64,000 nucleotides of DNA from Scenedesmus sp. ARA3 (GCA_004335835.1 RWJK01001074.1:124001-188000), one strand, 5' to 3'; counted from the stretch's first letter, positions 31,425 to 45,300 are shown. Made by a program: numbers and translations. The notes: a model not told the origin generated them from the sequence alone.

Positions 31425-32931
31425 GTGGTGTAACATGACGAAGTCTAGACAAAGCCAGGCTCCAAAGGACGCTGGTCATGCACAGCTGCGCACCTTCAAG
31501 CAATGCTGAGCCAGAAGACCCCCGCCAAAGTCTCCTGGTAGTGTGGCCTGCACCTTGCCGGCCATGGCAGGCACGTACGGCTGTCTGTGTAGCACTGCTG
31601 CAGTCATGGCATGACTTTGAGCAGCAGCACCATGCATGATGTAACAGGAGGCCGCGGTCCTTGTATCACACTAGTGCGCTGCAGCAGTGCTTGCGGAAGG
31701 CTGAACTTGAAGCTGCTGAGCCTGCAGGCTGTCTACTTGGCCATGACGCCTGCGGAGCCACCGGCCTCGCCGGCAGCCCACTTATACACTGAACGCATTT
31801 ATACACCGCCGAGACTAGGAACCTGAGATCACTAATGATGAAGGCTGGCAGTGCCTGCCTACTAGGAAAGTTGTGCAGCGCGCATCCTTGCAAAGCAGTG
31901 GGGTTAGCTGCACGTTCGCGCAAGTTGCAGGGGGCACTGTTGAGGTGCAGCACAGCTTGTGTGCACAAGGAATACGAAGGAGCAGTTCCTGGTGCGTCAA
32001 GGTTGCGCTTTCTGTTCTGTCATCGAACTTTTATGTTTCTGTCTATGTTTCTGCCTGCCGCTGGGCCAGAGATGTTGATATACAGAGTACAGTGCTAGGC
32101 CCTAGGCCGGGCTGGTGTGGCAGGCTGATCGCATCACCGCTAGGTACACAGCTACATGGCTGAGTCGCAATGGCTGAAGCCGCAGCTGTACTGGAACATC
32201 GGAATAAGCACGTCACACGTCCTGCCCATCTGTTACCGTTTTGCCACATGCTGGCACAAGTGCTAGTCAGTTCAACCCCGCACCGCTACCTACACCTACA
32301 GCCTAACCACTCTCTTACACACAACGTGTACAGTTACATGCCTGCTCTACACAACCCCTGCCAGCAAAGGCAGCAGCCAGGCCAACCCATAAGGCTGATA
32401 GCTGCATCCAACGGAACACTGGGTTAGATACAACGCCCCAGACAAGAGTAAGCAGCAGCACAGCGCTCACGCATTCACAACAGTTCAAGGATTGCCCACG
32501 ATGGTTTGCGCTGTAGCTTCTGTGCACGACTTCATAACAACAACTGGCCAGGGCCGCCATGCAGGTGTGTCGCTGTGCATAGACGCTACCTGAAGAAACA
32601 ACCGCCATACTGGCAACAAATAGCATCTTATTTGGCGGCACTGATATGTTCGCTCACAGATGGCAAGCGAATGTAGCAGCCCGGCTGCACATAATCTCAT
32701 CTGGGTTTAGCGCGCGTGTTGCAGCGCGCAGGCACATCAGCAATAAGGAATGCCTAGATGAGAGGTCCCCTGTGCAGCACCACTCAGCAAATATAAAACA
32801 TCACAAGCCCGACACAAAGCACCTCAGCTGGCCCAGCACCATATGGGGTGGCACCAGCTGAAGATGCGCAGCAGCCGCAGCCTGCAGACGCACTGCTGCT
32901 CCAGCTACAACTGCTGTCAACACGCGGCAAC
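31425..32931. other. Convergent intergenic region, no supported gene
   Basis: Between the 3' ends of the methyltransferase (+) and the small secreted protein (-). It must hold both 3' UTRs. Short open frames lack motifs. Confidence 0.5.
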
Positions 32932-33623
32932 TTACAGCAGCAGGGCTGACACTGCAACCATGGCACCGGCCACCAGCATGGCCATGCTCTTGTCAGCTGG
33001 CATTGCGCTGCTGGCTGCCTTGGTCTGGACAGGCGCAGGGGCAGGGGTGGTGGTGGTCATGCTGGATGGGCTGCTGGCTGCTGCCTCCTGGTTGAGCTGG
33101 TTGCCCCAGTCGTCGAACAGGCCTCCGTATGTGCCTGTGGGGCTGGCCCCGTAGAAGCCACCGCCCAGCATCATTTGCTCATCGGATGTGAGTGCGGAGC
33201 TCGACTGCAGCAGCAGTGCGGTGGACTCCAGGAGCTCCTCCTCGGCTGCACAATGCAAGAAAGAGCAGAAAATGAGGTTTTAATGCCATATATGAGATAC
33301 ACAGCGCATACAGAAGCTGGCGCAAGCAACTGCGGACACCTCCGTCCAAAGCACGAACTGCATGGTCTGTCTGAATGAGTGGTCTGAGCTGGCAATCGGC
33401 CACGACAATATAGTTATTCCCAGATGACTTGACATTTGCATGTGCTGCCGTGTAGCTCTGAGCTGTGCGCATGGTAGCTCCCGCCAACTGCAGATGCAGG
33501 ACAGGTCTGACGCTGCCTGTGCGCAAGCAAGCCCATTGCCCAGAATAACTTACATAGGCTCCTCGCTTGCATTGCTGGCAGGGCACACAGGCACAGCGCC
33601 AGCACGAAGAGCGCCCGCTTCAT
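32932..33623 (-). CDS. Small secreted, probably GPI-anchored surface protein
   Basis: Two exons: 33623-33554 (donor GTAAGT, phase 1) and 33245-32932 (acceptor tgtgcag), 127 aa. An N-terminal signal peptide (MKRALFVLALCLCALPAMQA) is followed by a short acidic helix (EEELLESTALLLQ), a Gly/Tyr segment (GGGFYGASPTGTYGG, then FDDWGNQLNQE), a Ser/Thr/Pro stretch suited to O-glycosylation (SSMTTTTPAPAPVQT) and a C-terminal hydrophobic tail (MAMLVAGAMVAVSALLL) ending at the stop. Signal peptide plus terminal hydrophobic tail preceded by small residues is the GPI-anchor pattern. A single-pass membrane protein is the alternative. No cysteines in the mature part. I do not recognise the family. Confidence 0.65.
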
Positions 33624-35191
33624 TTTGGCTGGTGACGGTGTGAAGCACGGAGAGTGGTGGTGTGTAGGATGTATGGAGTGCTCGCACTGCTACAATGAGT
33701 AGACACTGCAACGCTTTGGTGCTGCTTGATGCCCGTTGGACCATTATGTGCCTGTGGGCGGTAAATATACCACGACCGCAGTTGAGGTTCTGTAGCCGGC
33801 TGGAAACTGGGCAGGAAACTGGCATAATTTGCTAACAAATCAGCTTATAGGCACAGCTTCTTCTTAATGTTCTGATCGAAGGTTCTCTAGGCGGGTGAAG
33901 TGCTGCGGCAGCCAAGGCGGGAAAGCGAGTGTTCACAGCGCGGTCTCGCGCGCTGCCTGGAGCGGCTCGAGATTTGTTGTAAAATGTGTGGATACTGTTG
34001 ATTTGGCAAATGAGCATTGCAAAGGCAACTGCACCTGGCTGCACGGGGCTGGACCCTGTTCAGCAGCGCTGCTGAGCACTGCAGACCTGTGCACAATGGG
34101 TAGCCAGGGGGTGCTGACTCTGATGACCCTGTGGCGTACAATCAATTCAAGAGGTCAAAATACAGCAGCTCTACGGTGTTGCATGCCTGAACAGCCTTTT
34201 CTACTGAGTATCAGCACCTCGTGTGAGGTCCTGTGTCTGAGCCACACTGCAAACAAGCATATCAGCACAGGGTGCTGCTAATTGTAGTTTTCATCATCGT
34301 CACAATGCCCATCAAGTGTAGTTCTCGTGGTGCAGCACAGCTGATGTTGCATGAAGCAAGCATCTTGCCACCCAGCAGTCCATTCTTGCAGTGATAAGAG
34401 CTTGCATGATGCATGCAGCACATGTAACCTGCATGATGGAGGTTGCAGCAGCAACAGTACCCAGCGTTTGGAAGTGCCCACATGAATATAAGCCCGTGTT
34501 ATGTTGCTGTGCCTGCTGCAACGTACAGCAGGTGCGCAACACGGTTCTAGCTGCGGCAGCTGCCTGCACTGCAGGCGCAGTGACAGCACCAGCATGGTGG
34601 CTCCATCCCCGGCAGCTGATTCGCTCATTAGACTGCAACAAGCACTAACGTTTGCCTCAATCGCAACCTGGAAGTGCCATGTACTGCGCTTCTCGGCCAG
34701 CTGCATGTTTGTGTCGGGCACTGGTGCTCTCAGTTGAATTGGCTGTAGCAAAACCCTAGCTGCGAATGTGGCTTGGACAGGGTAAGATGAAGTTTTCAAC
34801 ACTGGATAGCGTTCAAATTTCACACATATTGAAAAAGCCAAACGAGCAGGACCGTCGCTCGCATGTCATGAGGTACCTGGCTAGACGAAGCAGCGCAATT
34901 CTACGCTTGGCTTGGCCACATACTGTTTTCGGCTGATGGCGACGCATTACAAAGTTTAATATCCTTTTGTAGAATAATGATGCACGCGCGCTTTGCATGA
35001 GAAGGTGGCTGTACTGCCACAGCAGGGTGTCACTGCAAGCTGCTGGGAGACGAACAACCTACACGTTATTGCAAGGAGCACCTTAATACGCCCAAGTATA
35101 TTTCAGTTAGCTGCCGGCTAGCAGCCGGGTCGATTAGGCGGGACTGTTGCAGCAGAACAGCAGCGTCTTGAACGCTGCTGTGACCAGCAAG
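33624..35191. other. Divergent intergenic region
   Basis: Between the start of the secreted protein gene (-) and the eight-exon gene (+), so it should hold both promoters. No supported gene or strong repeat. Confidence 0.5.
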
Positions 35192-38100
35192 ATGCCTGCA
35201 GATGCAGAGCATGCAGCTGCAGGAGCAGATGCAGCAGGCATACATGCAGCTTTCAAGCAGGCTCACTTTGCAGATGAGGTTTCGGACTGGCTCAGACACA
35301 GGGCCACGCCAGCAGAAGCGCAGCGCTTTGACAGGTGAGCGAAGTCTGCTGGCACTGACAGCACTACTGCACATCATGCCTTCTCATGCACTCAAGCACC
35401 CCGCCAGCGGCTGTGAAGGCCTACAAGCAAGAATGCCTTGCAGATGAGCTCCTTTCAAGAGGCTGCCCTGGTAGCGTAGCAATTGGGACTGCCCTTGTGT
35501 ACTTGTGTTGTTGCTGACATCGCCCTGTTCCTGCAGGTACATGCAGCTCATCAAGCAGGCTGCAGGAACTCCTGCAAGCACAAACAGCCTGCCAGCATCA
35601 CAGCTGCTGCAGCAGAAGTCCGCATCTGCAGCCTGGCAGAAGGTACACAGCAGCCTGGGCTTCACTCCTGCAGCAGCAAAAAAGCACGGAGCATCAGCAG
35701 GAGCAGCGGGAGCTAGCCGCCCTGCAACCGCCAGCCCAGTCGCCAACAACAGCAGCAGCAGCAACAGTGGTAACAGTGCAAGCTGGCAATATAGCAGCAC
35801 TATGAGAGCAGCAGCAGCAGGCAAGGGCATCAGTGGCCAGGGCAGCGCTCTCGTGGGCCAGAGCTTGCGCCCCTTCTCTGCAGCGCCAGCACTTCCCACA
35901 GCAACAGCAGCATCACCACAGACAGCAGCAGCAGCTGGTGCCAGCCAGTCAGCCAAGTGCAGCAGCACAAGCAGCAGCGGCAGCAGCGAGCCCAAGTGCT
36001 TGAATGTAACCACAGCTCAGGCCTTCCATGGTCTCAAGGAGCTCTACCCTGACCTGTGGGCAGCAACGGCACCCATCTGCAGGCCCGAGGCGGCACCCAA
36101 CAAGAACTTTGTCAGCGAGGTGAGCGCTATAGCGCGCTGCATCGCAGCAACTTGCGCCATGGGTATGCACTATGCATTGCGTGTGACCATGGTTAGAGCT
36201 AGGCTGGAAGCAGCAGAGCAAGATAACCAGCCACACCAGCCAGCAGCAGCTCTGACTCAGAGGGAATGGTGCTTGCAGGAAAGACTCCCGTGCGCCATTG
36301 GCATGACATTGATTTACTGCTGATGGACTGTCAGCCCTTCCATGTTTTGATGCTCTGACCCTACAGTACGGGTTACCCCTGTTGCCAGGGACGTTGCTGC
36401 ATGTTAACTGATGCCTACCAACTTCTCCCCCTCATCCTGCTGCTGCTGCTGCTGCTGTGCCATGTGCGTGCAGTGGGGTGAGTCGCTGCGCCAGGGTGCT
36501 GACGAGGCGTGGGCGCCCTACCTGGCCAGCAGCTACCAGCTGGCCAACCTGCAGGTGGCCAAGCCGGTGCGTGTCTGGGGTTTACAGCGGCCCGGGCGAG
36601 TTTGCGCGCAGATGCACCGGGGACACAGCGCAGCGCTGCAGTTGCCAGCAGCTTTTGAATGCGTTCACATGACTCCTTGCTGCTCAAACTCCATAATGAC
36701 GCCATGTAGCCGATGCAGCATGGCTCACCGTGGCTGCCACTCCTGCCCATTCCATCTTGCCTGCAGACGGACGAGTTTGCGGTGCGCGCGGACGACGCGC
36801 TCATCGGCTGGGCAGCCAAGCAGCGGCTGTACTTTGGCGACCTGCTGTCACCCCAGGCAGCGGCAGCAGTGGCGGCGCTGCTGGAGGGCAAGCAGCCTGC
36901 AGCAGCAGCAGCAGCAGCAGGCGCAGCAGCAGGTGCTGGCGGTGCTGCTGGGGCTGGTGGTGGTGTGCTGCCGCTGGCTGAGCGCAAGGGCCTGGTGGAG
37001 ATGCTGCGGCAGCTGAGCTCTGTGGTGCAGCCAGACAGGTGCGTTTACACGCGTGCAAGCTGTGTGTGGCAAGCAGGGGAGCAGCAGCAAAGCCAAGCAA
37101 GATGATGAGGCATGTGTCGTGGTCTTGTTCTGAACTTGCAGCTGGGCTGGTATACCCTGGTGCATGTCAATGCTAGCACCCTGCCTGACACTTTCAACTT
37201 GGAGCGCTGCCACACTCATTAACTGCATGCACTGCCACATGGGCTACGTGTGTTTCGCCTGTAGCGCCCAGTCGCTGTCGCACACCAGCCACAAGCCGCA
37301 GTATAGCGTGGAGCAGCCGGAGACGACAGCCCTGATGAAGGAGCAGACGCGCATCCGCACCATGGGCTTCCCGCGCAAGGTGGAGGTCAAGGGCTTTGCA
37401 CACACAACCACCAAAGCCGCTGCCGCTGCAGCCGCAGCATCTGCCAGCGCAGCTGTTTCTGCAGAGCAACCGGCAGCCAGCAGCATCAGTGGCAGCAGCA
37501 AGAAGGCTGGCAAGCCTGCTGTGAAGGCATCAGACATGATTGACACGCTGAGCAGCAAGGTGCCGCTCAAGTGGGCGGCGAGCTCAGTGGTGGTGCCGGG
37601 CAGCAGCTACACAGCCGCCTATGGGTCTAACCCTGGCAGGTCACCGCAGGTGGGTGTTCCTGCAAGTATCTTGCAAGTGCCTTGCAGAATAATGAAATGT
37701 TGCCTTCAGTTGGTGCTGGTTGTGTGTAGTTTTTCCGTGGCGGCGAGCTCTGTGGTGGTGCCGGGCAGCAGCTCCACGGGCTGCCTGCGTAGTCAATCCT
37801 GGCAGGTCGCCGCAGGTGGGTGTTCCTGCAAGGATGCTGCAAGGCAATGCCTGTGCACTGGCTGTGCTGCACAATACCCAGGCGCCTCCAGCTCAACAAG
37901 TTCCACTGGCTTGTGCCTTACCCCTTGCTGTGGCTGCCCCTGCAGATGTTCAAGACCGTCTTCAAGGAGGTCAACGTGGGCTTTGGCAGCGTTGACCAGC
38001 TGCAGTACCCCACCAGCAGCGCGCTGTACCCTGTGGAGCAGCTGTACCTGCAGCCCTCGCCAGTGCCGGGGCGAGTGACACACGATGCGGACCCGAAGAC

Positions 38101-38916
38101 CACCAACCGCATGTCGTACAAGCGCAGGTGAGTGTGCAAGGGCACAAAAATTGTTACTCTATGATGCAAGTCTGCGCGTATGTCTCACGAGGCAAGCTGT
38201 ACGGTGTCCTGCTATCCTCCTCGCAGCTGGCACAAGGCTATGTGTCCGTCAAGTGCCAGGCTGCAGATGAGGCACGTGCTGCAGCACCTCCCACCTCGTG
38301 CTGCTGCCTCTGCTGCTGCTGCTGGCCGCAGGGACCCTGAGAGTGTAGCTCGCAGCGTTGCTGCGGCGCGCGAGCAGATTGAGGCGAGCCAGGCGGTGCG
38401 CAACAAGAGCTTCATCCCGCTCAGCAAGGCGGGCATCCAGCTGGGCAGCAGCGCACAGGTGCGGGGCCTGTAGCAATGCTGCGGTGTGCACGTCACTGTG
38501 CATATGCTTTTTGATTTGCAGCCTGTCGCCGTGTATGGTGCTGCATTGGTCAACAGTTGCAGCAGGTGACCTGCAACACTGCAAAGACCAACAAACACTT
38601 ATCAAGCAACACTTGTTGCTGCTGCTGCTGCTGCTGCTGCCTGCAGTGGTGCTCCTCATATGGCGCGGACTTTGTGCCCAGCAAGGCTGACCTGTCTGCC
38701 AACAAGGCCATGGCAGCAGCCGTCAGCAACATGTTCAACGGCCCCACCATAGCATGGGGCAAGATCGCAGGCATCCGTGCTGGGGATGCTGCTGGCATTG
38801 CCAAGTGGAAGGCGCAGCAGGAGGCTGCTGCTGCTGCCAAGGCGGAGGCAGAAGCTGCGCTAGACAGGCGGGCAGCTGCAGGCGCTGCTGCAGGGGCTGC
38901 CGCTGCTGGGCATTGA
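35192..38916 (+). CDS. Eight-exon protein of unknown family
   Basis: Exons 35192-35334, 35537-36119, 36474-36566, 36767-37038, 37265-37649, 37946-38127, 38332-38458 and 38647-38916, all with GT-AG ends and matching phases (684 aa). The N-terminus is helical (FADEVSDWLRHRATPAEA), then an Ala/Ser/Gln-rich linker. Conserved-looking blocks follow: FHGLKELYPDLWAATAP, WGESLRQGADEAWAPYLASS, FAVRADDALIGWAAKQR, SLSHTSHKPQYSVEQPET, KEQTRIRTMGFPRKVEVKGF, FKEVNVGFGSVDQLQYPTS, NKSFIPLSKAGIQLG and WCSSYGADFVPSKADLS. The end is Ala-rich. Short aromatic/basic blocks separated by loops are reminiscent of axonemal microtubule-binding proteins, but that is only an impression. No catalytic motif or membrane segment was seen. 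Confidence 0.75.
37563..37830 (+). repeat. Echo of exon 5 end in the eight-exon gene
   Basis: AASSVVVPGSSYTAAYGSN plus the donor region (exon end 37649) is repeated 166 bp downstream (37739-37830), donor context ccgcag|gtgggtgttcctgcaa preserved. A small indel breaks the frame of the copy. Confidence 0.9.
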
Positions 38917-39676
38917 TGCACTTTGACAGCAAGTGCCGCTGCAGAATGATACTGATGCAGTGTTCTTCGAGTTTGTCCATACGTAACTAGTTGCCTGGAC
39001 TGTGGCGGTTGAAGCAGTACGCCGCATTCCTGTGAGCAGTGCCAGCGTACTCAAGTCGATGCGATTTTGTTGTGCAGACACAGCATTTGGTGCCTCTACG
39101 CAACTTTACTTGTACCTTTTGCAAAATCACAACTGCATCTGTGTCCTGCTGTTGGACTTGGAACTGCGAGTGCTGCTTTTGCCTTGGCTGCAGTGAACTT
39201 AACTTGATATTAGAAATACACCAGAATATGAACAAAATCAGCCCTTGATAATCAAGCAGGTGATGCTTTGCTGCAGAACAGAGCCCTTGTAAGGCAGTGA
39301 GCAGGAAGGAAGAAGTATGAACAAGGTTGGCGGACGGCCTTCGCAGCGTGAAATTCACGCAAGGTATTGCCGGCCGGTGTGGCTCGATGACTTGATCTCT
39401 TAACATCCTTTGTATAATAGGTTTTTGTTTGAGTTTTTTGCTCTTTATATCAGAGCAAACAGTGTCATGCATCCGTGCCAGATGCGCACCTTCGGCATCA
39501 ACGTCTGCATGACGGAATAGGATCTACGCATGTACCGATACCTGACCCAGTCCAATAAGTTCATGATTGCCATCACAGGTGATAAAGCAAAGACTAAGCA
39601 CTGCGATCCCTCGTCTTATGACGTGATTGGGACTGCTGCAGCAGTCTACTACAGCAGCTGCTGTACCACTGTAACA
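38917..39676. other. Intergenic, same-strand genes
   Basis: 3' UTR of the eight-exon gene and promoter side of the phosphodiesterase gene. No gene seen. Confidence 0.5.
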
Positions 39677-42307
39677 ATGCCCGCAGCAAAGGCACCCTTG
39701 GTGGCTGCGATCTTAGCTACGTGCCTTGTAGCTCAGATCGCAGCTCAGAGGCCATTTGTTGTAGGCCACCGTGGGTCATCAGGAAAGCTGCCTGAGCACA
39801 CCAAGGAGGCGTACCTGCTTGCAATCCAGGAGGGTGCGGACTTCATTGAGTGCGACGTTGTGGTGACAAAAGATCTGCAGCTGATCTGTCGCCACGAGCC
39901 TCTGCTGGACGAAACAACGGATGCTGCCGACAAGTTCAAGTGAGTTCACACTAGTATGAAGGAGCAGTACTGCTCCCCACCCACCACCCCGAATAGGGCT
40001 CAAGGCGCACCTTCAAGCCCCTATATGTTTTTCAGCCATGTTTGAAAGGTCTATCAAGCACTTTCAATACGTTCGTCATGCTGTTAACAAGAGTTCCTCC
40101 GGCGTTCCATCAATCGACCCGTAACCATGACATTCGCAAAACAGCAACGATCAAATATGCATATGCACTAGAAATGAGAAATTTCTATACCTTGCGTTTT
40201 TTTGGTTCCGCCTGACGGTCACAGCAGCACATAGCTGCTAATGCGCGGTGCCGCACTGCAGCGCTGCCGCACCGCTGGTGACCAGCTGGTGTAGCAGCAG
40301 TAGCAGCAGCACCTTCACCTGTGCATCACCAGCAGAGGCATGTCATCAACACAGCGTGATGTAAAAATTGAAAAGTTGTTGGTTATCAAGTCATGGCCCT
40401 TCTTCTGCCACCCCCAGGCACAGTGCTGCCTTTGCTGCAATGCGGCAGCAACTGCCAGCTTTAACACAACCAATGCACTGCTGCATGCTGTTCCGCTGCA
40501 GGGACCGCTCCACCACGTATGAAATTGACGGGTACAACATGACAGGTGTCTTTGCTTCAGACCTCACACTTGCTGAGGTGGGTGTTGCCTCTACGCATTG
40601 CTGCGCATGACTGCAGCCGACTAGTGCAGATTGACGTGGTTTGCGTGATTGCTCGTGTTAGCACTGCTCATGCAGCACTGAGTGTACTCTGCACCAAGAT
40701 GCATTTGCAGTGCCCAGCCTTGTTCCTGCTTTCCCAGCATTTCCTGGCAGCCAGTGTCATGCCCTGGTCAGCTTATTCTCTGCACAAGCCAGTGCCTTGA
40801 CCGACACAGCAACTGTCAGCAGTTCTAAGTGACAACAAATGCGAAGAATGTTCCCGAAGTTTGGCGGCAAAGCAGATACAACATATCATGTGTTATCATG
40901 CGGCCGTCCAGTTTCAAATCCTGCAAGCCTTGCTGCTCAATTGATTTTCTGGCAATTGGCTTCCAAGTGCTTGTTGTGACGGCCCTTCAGCCCACCTCAT
41001 GCATAACACACGTGTGTCGTGCTGTCATCACAGGTACGGACCCTCCGCGCCACTCAGCGCGTGTCATTCCGCAACCAGTCCTACAACGGCAAGTTCAACA
41101 TCCCCACCTTCGAAGAGTACCTAGACATTGCACTGCAGGCCAACCGGCCTGTGGGAGTGTACCCAGGTCAGTCTTCGGCTGCCGTTCTTGTTGAGTGCTA
41201 ATTACGTTGGAGTTTGGGTTACTGTTGTGCTCACTGCTCACATGTGATGGCTCACAAGACATGCCGCTGGCGCCAGCTTTTGCAGCCTTGAAAACTGTGT
41301 TTTACTTCACACAATGCGCGCACGGCCAACCAGCTCGTATGCTGCTGCTCCAGCAGCAGTGGGGGCCTCTGATGTAAGCCTTGGGCTGCCTTGATAGAAC
41401 CCCTGCACAAGGATACATATTTACCATGTACACGTTTTGTCGTACTGCTGGCTTCATGTTGTGCATTGTGTGCATGGCTGCTGGCGTGCACTGCAAGTAT
41501 TGCTTTGTTGCGCAGAGCACATCAGCTTAGGTGCGGCTTAGTGCAAGGTGCAGCATGCATGTGTCTGCATAACTCCATCATCACACTGTGGGCAGTCGAT
41601 CATTTGGAGAATGTGCCGTGTGCTTTGATGGTTGACAAATCTCATTCGTCACACCAAGCCACGACATACGGCTAAAGTCAGCGATTGCCCCTTTCCGCTT
41701 CACTGCTGCCACTGCAGAGACCAAGCATCCCACCTGGCACAACTCTCTCCCTGCGCTGAAGGCAGCCGGCACAACCTTTGAAAAGCTGGTTGTGGAGGTG
41801 CTGAAAGCCAAAGGCTACACCGCATCAGCGCCCTTCAACAGCACAGCCTGGCGCGCTCGCCCTATCTTCCTGCAGAGCTTTGAGGTCAACAGCCTGCGGC
41901 GCCTGTCTGAGCTGACATCTGTGCCCACTGTGTACTTGTTGGATGACGCGCCCGATCCAGAAACCCGCCAGCCTCTGTTTGAAATCGTGTCTGACAGCAA
42001 CCTTGCAAGCATCAAGAGCTTTGTCTCAACTGTGGCCCCTTGGAAGAGCTTGCTGTATAGAGTGCCTGTTGGCGGCAAGAAGCTGGTGTCTACTGGCCTG
42101 ACTGCACATTTGAAGCGCAAAGGGTTCATGGTGCACACTTACACCATCAGGAATGAGGTGCAGTATGTGCTGCCCACGTGCGGAGGTGTCATTGCCTGTG
42201 AGTTCAGGTTCTTGTTCAAGTCGGAGGGCATTGATGGGGCCTTTGCTGACTACCCTGGCACACTGATGCAGTGGGTGAAGAAGAACTACAAGTACACACC
42301 TATCTAG
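39677..42307 (+). CDS. Secreted glycerophosphodiester phosphodiesterase, plant type
   Basis: Exons 39677-39939, 40502-40577, 41034-41166 and 41718-42307; phases agree, 353 aa. It hydrolyses deacylated phospholipids (glycerophosphodiesters) to glycerol-3-phosphate and an alcohol. An N-terminal signal peptide (cleavage near residue 23) sends it to the secretory pathway. Catalytic motifs: [13 protein letters not shown] with His31, [11 protein letters not shown] with Glu58 and Asp60, and ICRHEP with His73. Further typical elements are [28 protein letters not shown] (junction of exons 3 and 4), HTYTIRNE and the C-terminal [11 protein letters not shown]. Length and motif order fit the plant GDPD family with signal peptide. 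Such enzymes are often phosphate-starvation induced, but no regulatory site was identified here. Confidence 0.92.
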
Positions 42308-45300
42308 AGTGTTGACAAGACCAATTCAACTAAAAACAGGTATGTTTCCCTGTCTGCATGCAATCAGGACTGGGCTTCGATTGGCCATCCTTGTATTGTC
42401 ATGTTACAATCAAGTGTTACTGTGACTAATTGAACACTTTGCCACAGCCATTGAGCTGTTGATATGGGTGCAGTACTTCTGCTGCAGTTGAGAACTGCAA
42501 CCTTGAATAGCAAACACTGTTTCACAGCCGCTGAGCTGTTGATCCGAGTGTGGCGCGTGTGCTGCACAGGTATATCTATGCACCATGGTTGATGTTATGG
42601 TTTGGTCGATCAGCTTGGTGAGATGTTGTTGTTGTTCAGGCAATGCCGGGAGCCCTGGTGGTCGTAGCATGGCTGACTATATGCAGCAGAGACAGAGCAG
42701 GGTTGCTGCCTTCATACATCACTGCTTTCTGGTTCGGGATAATCTTGAGACGATTGCTTTGCTGCCTGGTGCATCTAATGCCTCAGAGACTGAGTACTCT
42801 GAGCTTGTTGAGGTCTCCAACGCTTGATATCTGTCACCCCCTTTCTGCAACTCTATTTGGATCCTTGCTGGACCCCATGAGCCTTGTCTGGCTCCTTTGT
42901 GGGTGGGCCTGTGGCCAAGCCTTGGTACTGAGTGACTACTCTGGTAACTGGTAACTGGGTTGTGATTGTACCTTTTTTGCTGCCACAGTTGTTGTCACAC
43001 TACACAGCCGATGTACGAGTGCTGTACTGGTATGACTGGTGTGGTTTGGTTCAACCAAGTTGCTTCTTCTCTGCCCAATGAGCCTGTCATTGGCTTCTCC
43101 AAGGGCGAGGTTACTTGTGTTTTTCCTTCAAAAATACAGCCTTTCAAGACCACTGGTTTTTTTTTTGCAACATGGTACCGTTACCCTGCAGTGCACCCTA
43201 GGTCGCACGCCTAGGCCACACATATACTCAAGCACACAACAGACTGAGCAGCCAGCCTAAGCTTGCAATGCGCACAATGCCTTTGTGCACTTGAAGTGCA
43301 GCCCACTGCCCTTAGGTGACATAGCTGCCTGACACAGCCCCAAGAGGACAGGGCCACCATCACAATTTGGATGTTACACATGCAAGTAACCTCGCCCGCA
43401 GGCTGCACTGACAGAGAAGTGAAGCTAAACATTTATCGCGTCAACTGGCCTGCCCTGACAGTCATGCTACCTAATGCACCCTCATCCGCCATCAGCCTAC
43501 CTAACTCACACAGCATATGAACGCCGATCTACACAATGCAGCCACACGCCCATGATTGCCTACTAGGCGAGTCGCCCTGCTGTGGCCCAGCGTTATGAAC
43601 AGTGCTGCAGCTGGCTGCAGCGGTCAAATGGATGGTCACACATGCAGCACTGCTGCTGCCCAGCCTAGGTCTCCGCGGCATGCCAGTAACAGCCGCTGTG
43701 CTTGACAGCTATCGCGAGAGTGAGAGGGCCGCAAACAATATAAGTGCAGGCTCCACAGCAGCAACCGAGTACATATCACAGCACATGATGATGTTGATTG
43801 CGTGAAGCACGTAAAGTAAAGTAACAGGCTACAGTAAGGCCAGCTCCAGAGCCAATCACGTCCAAACGATGAATTAGCCTGTTGTACAGCTAGCAAAATG
43901 CAAAGTTTGACAGCCAAAAGGCACACAGTGGTTGCCTGCATGCCTGCACTCTTCTAGCAGTCGCCGGCTGTGCTGCAGCAGCACCAACTGCACATAAACT
44001 GATCACACGTCGACGCATTGCAGCCCGTCCCTCTCACCCGCATCTCCAAACCCAGCAAGATAGCTGCTGCTGCAGCAGCTCGATCAACCGCTCCCTGCCT
44101 ACCAGTGCCCTAACCAACGCCCTGTCGATTGGCTTGACCAATCAAACAATGCAACAAGAACAAGAGAGCCCCCCATGCACTGGGTGGCCAAAATGATACA
44201 CTGGCACGCCTTGCGCTGCTGTAGTGCGGCGCAAGGCAGTCGCTTTACTTCCACCACATGTATGCTGCTGCATGCTGTGCCTGCCTCCTCAATTGCTGAA
44301 CAGCCTCGACAACACAACACTGTGCAGTGCAAGACTACAGGACAACCGTACGTATGAACACTGCAGCCACATCTATGTCCAGCCATCCACAACGCACGCA
44401 CCGCCATCAAGCCGCAACACAGCAGTCAGCTGCAGACGTGCTCTGTCGCATCTGTGCTGCTGCCTATGTGCATGCTGCAACACGCCAGGCCCGCAACAGG
44501 GGCCAGCAAGCACACGTCCGTGTTCCACCACCTTATCTGGTCAAAGCACACAGCGCGGGCTCTGACAGAGCGCCATTAAACGCGCATGACTAAACACCGA
44601 CAGCATACATATCCTTACCCAGCTGCAGTTCCCCTCCCAAGGAGCAGCAGCAAGCAAGCAGGCAGTGCAAACAACACCAGCACATGACACACGCTGCAGA
44701 TGACACACTCTGCCCTGCTGCTTCCAATGAAGGACTGTCAGCACATGTCGCCTGCCCCACGTGTAACATTCTGCACACCAACCATTTGTGTGTGCATGTA
44801 CCGCTGCCATGCTGCTGCGAAGTGTGCTTGCGTGCCTGCTGTATGTTGCTTGCTTGCTGGTAACCATGTACAGCTCATGGCGTGTGTTTTCAGCCAGCAG
44901 GTGTGAAAGCTGTATGTACAGGCCGTAGGCAGCCGCATTTCTCAAGCCGGCACGCCTGCCTCGGCAGCGCAAGCCAGCAACGCAACACACTGCGCCTATG
45001 TACTGCCGGACTCACGCCCGGCTGGCACAGAAACAAAATGCGTCTGCGCCCAGCGCTGCAAAAACTTGTACATACACCGGGACGTGCCGCCACAGGATAA
45101 CTAGCTGGCAGGCTTGCCCAGTGCGGGTGATGCAGCTGGGAGGAAACAGGCAAGGCACCGCCTCACCTGTTTGGCAGCTGGAATGCATGCATCGTCGCCT
45201 GGCACAAGCACACACAGAAGCAGCGGGAGGAGGTGACAGCTAAGCAGCAGCTTGCGGCACCAGTTGCAGAATGCTCACTGCAACCAGGCCAGCTGCTGCG

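Noticed and set aside
30468..31436. Two long minus-strand open frames opposite the methyltransferase
   Set aside because: Shadows of the SpoU catalytic exon, which carries all three family motifs on the + strand.
42410..42570. Twofold repeat with ttgagctgttgat considered as another boundary echo
   Set aside because: Not next to any exon edge I could define; it lies in the phosphodiesterase 3' region and may be a plain tandem repeat.
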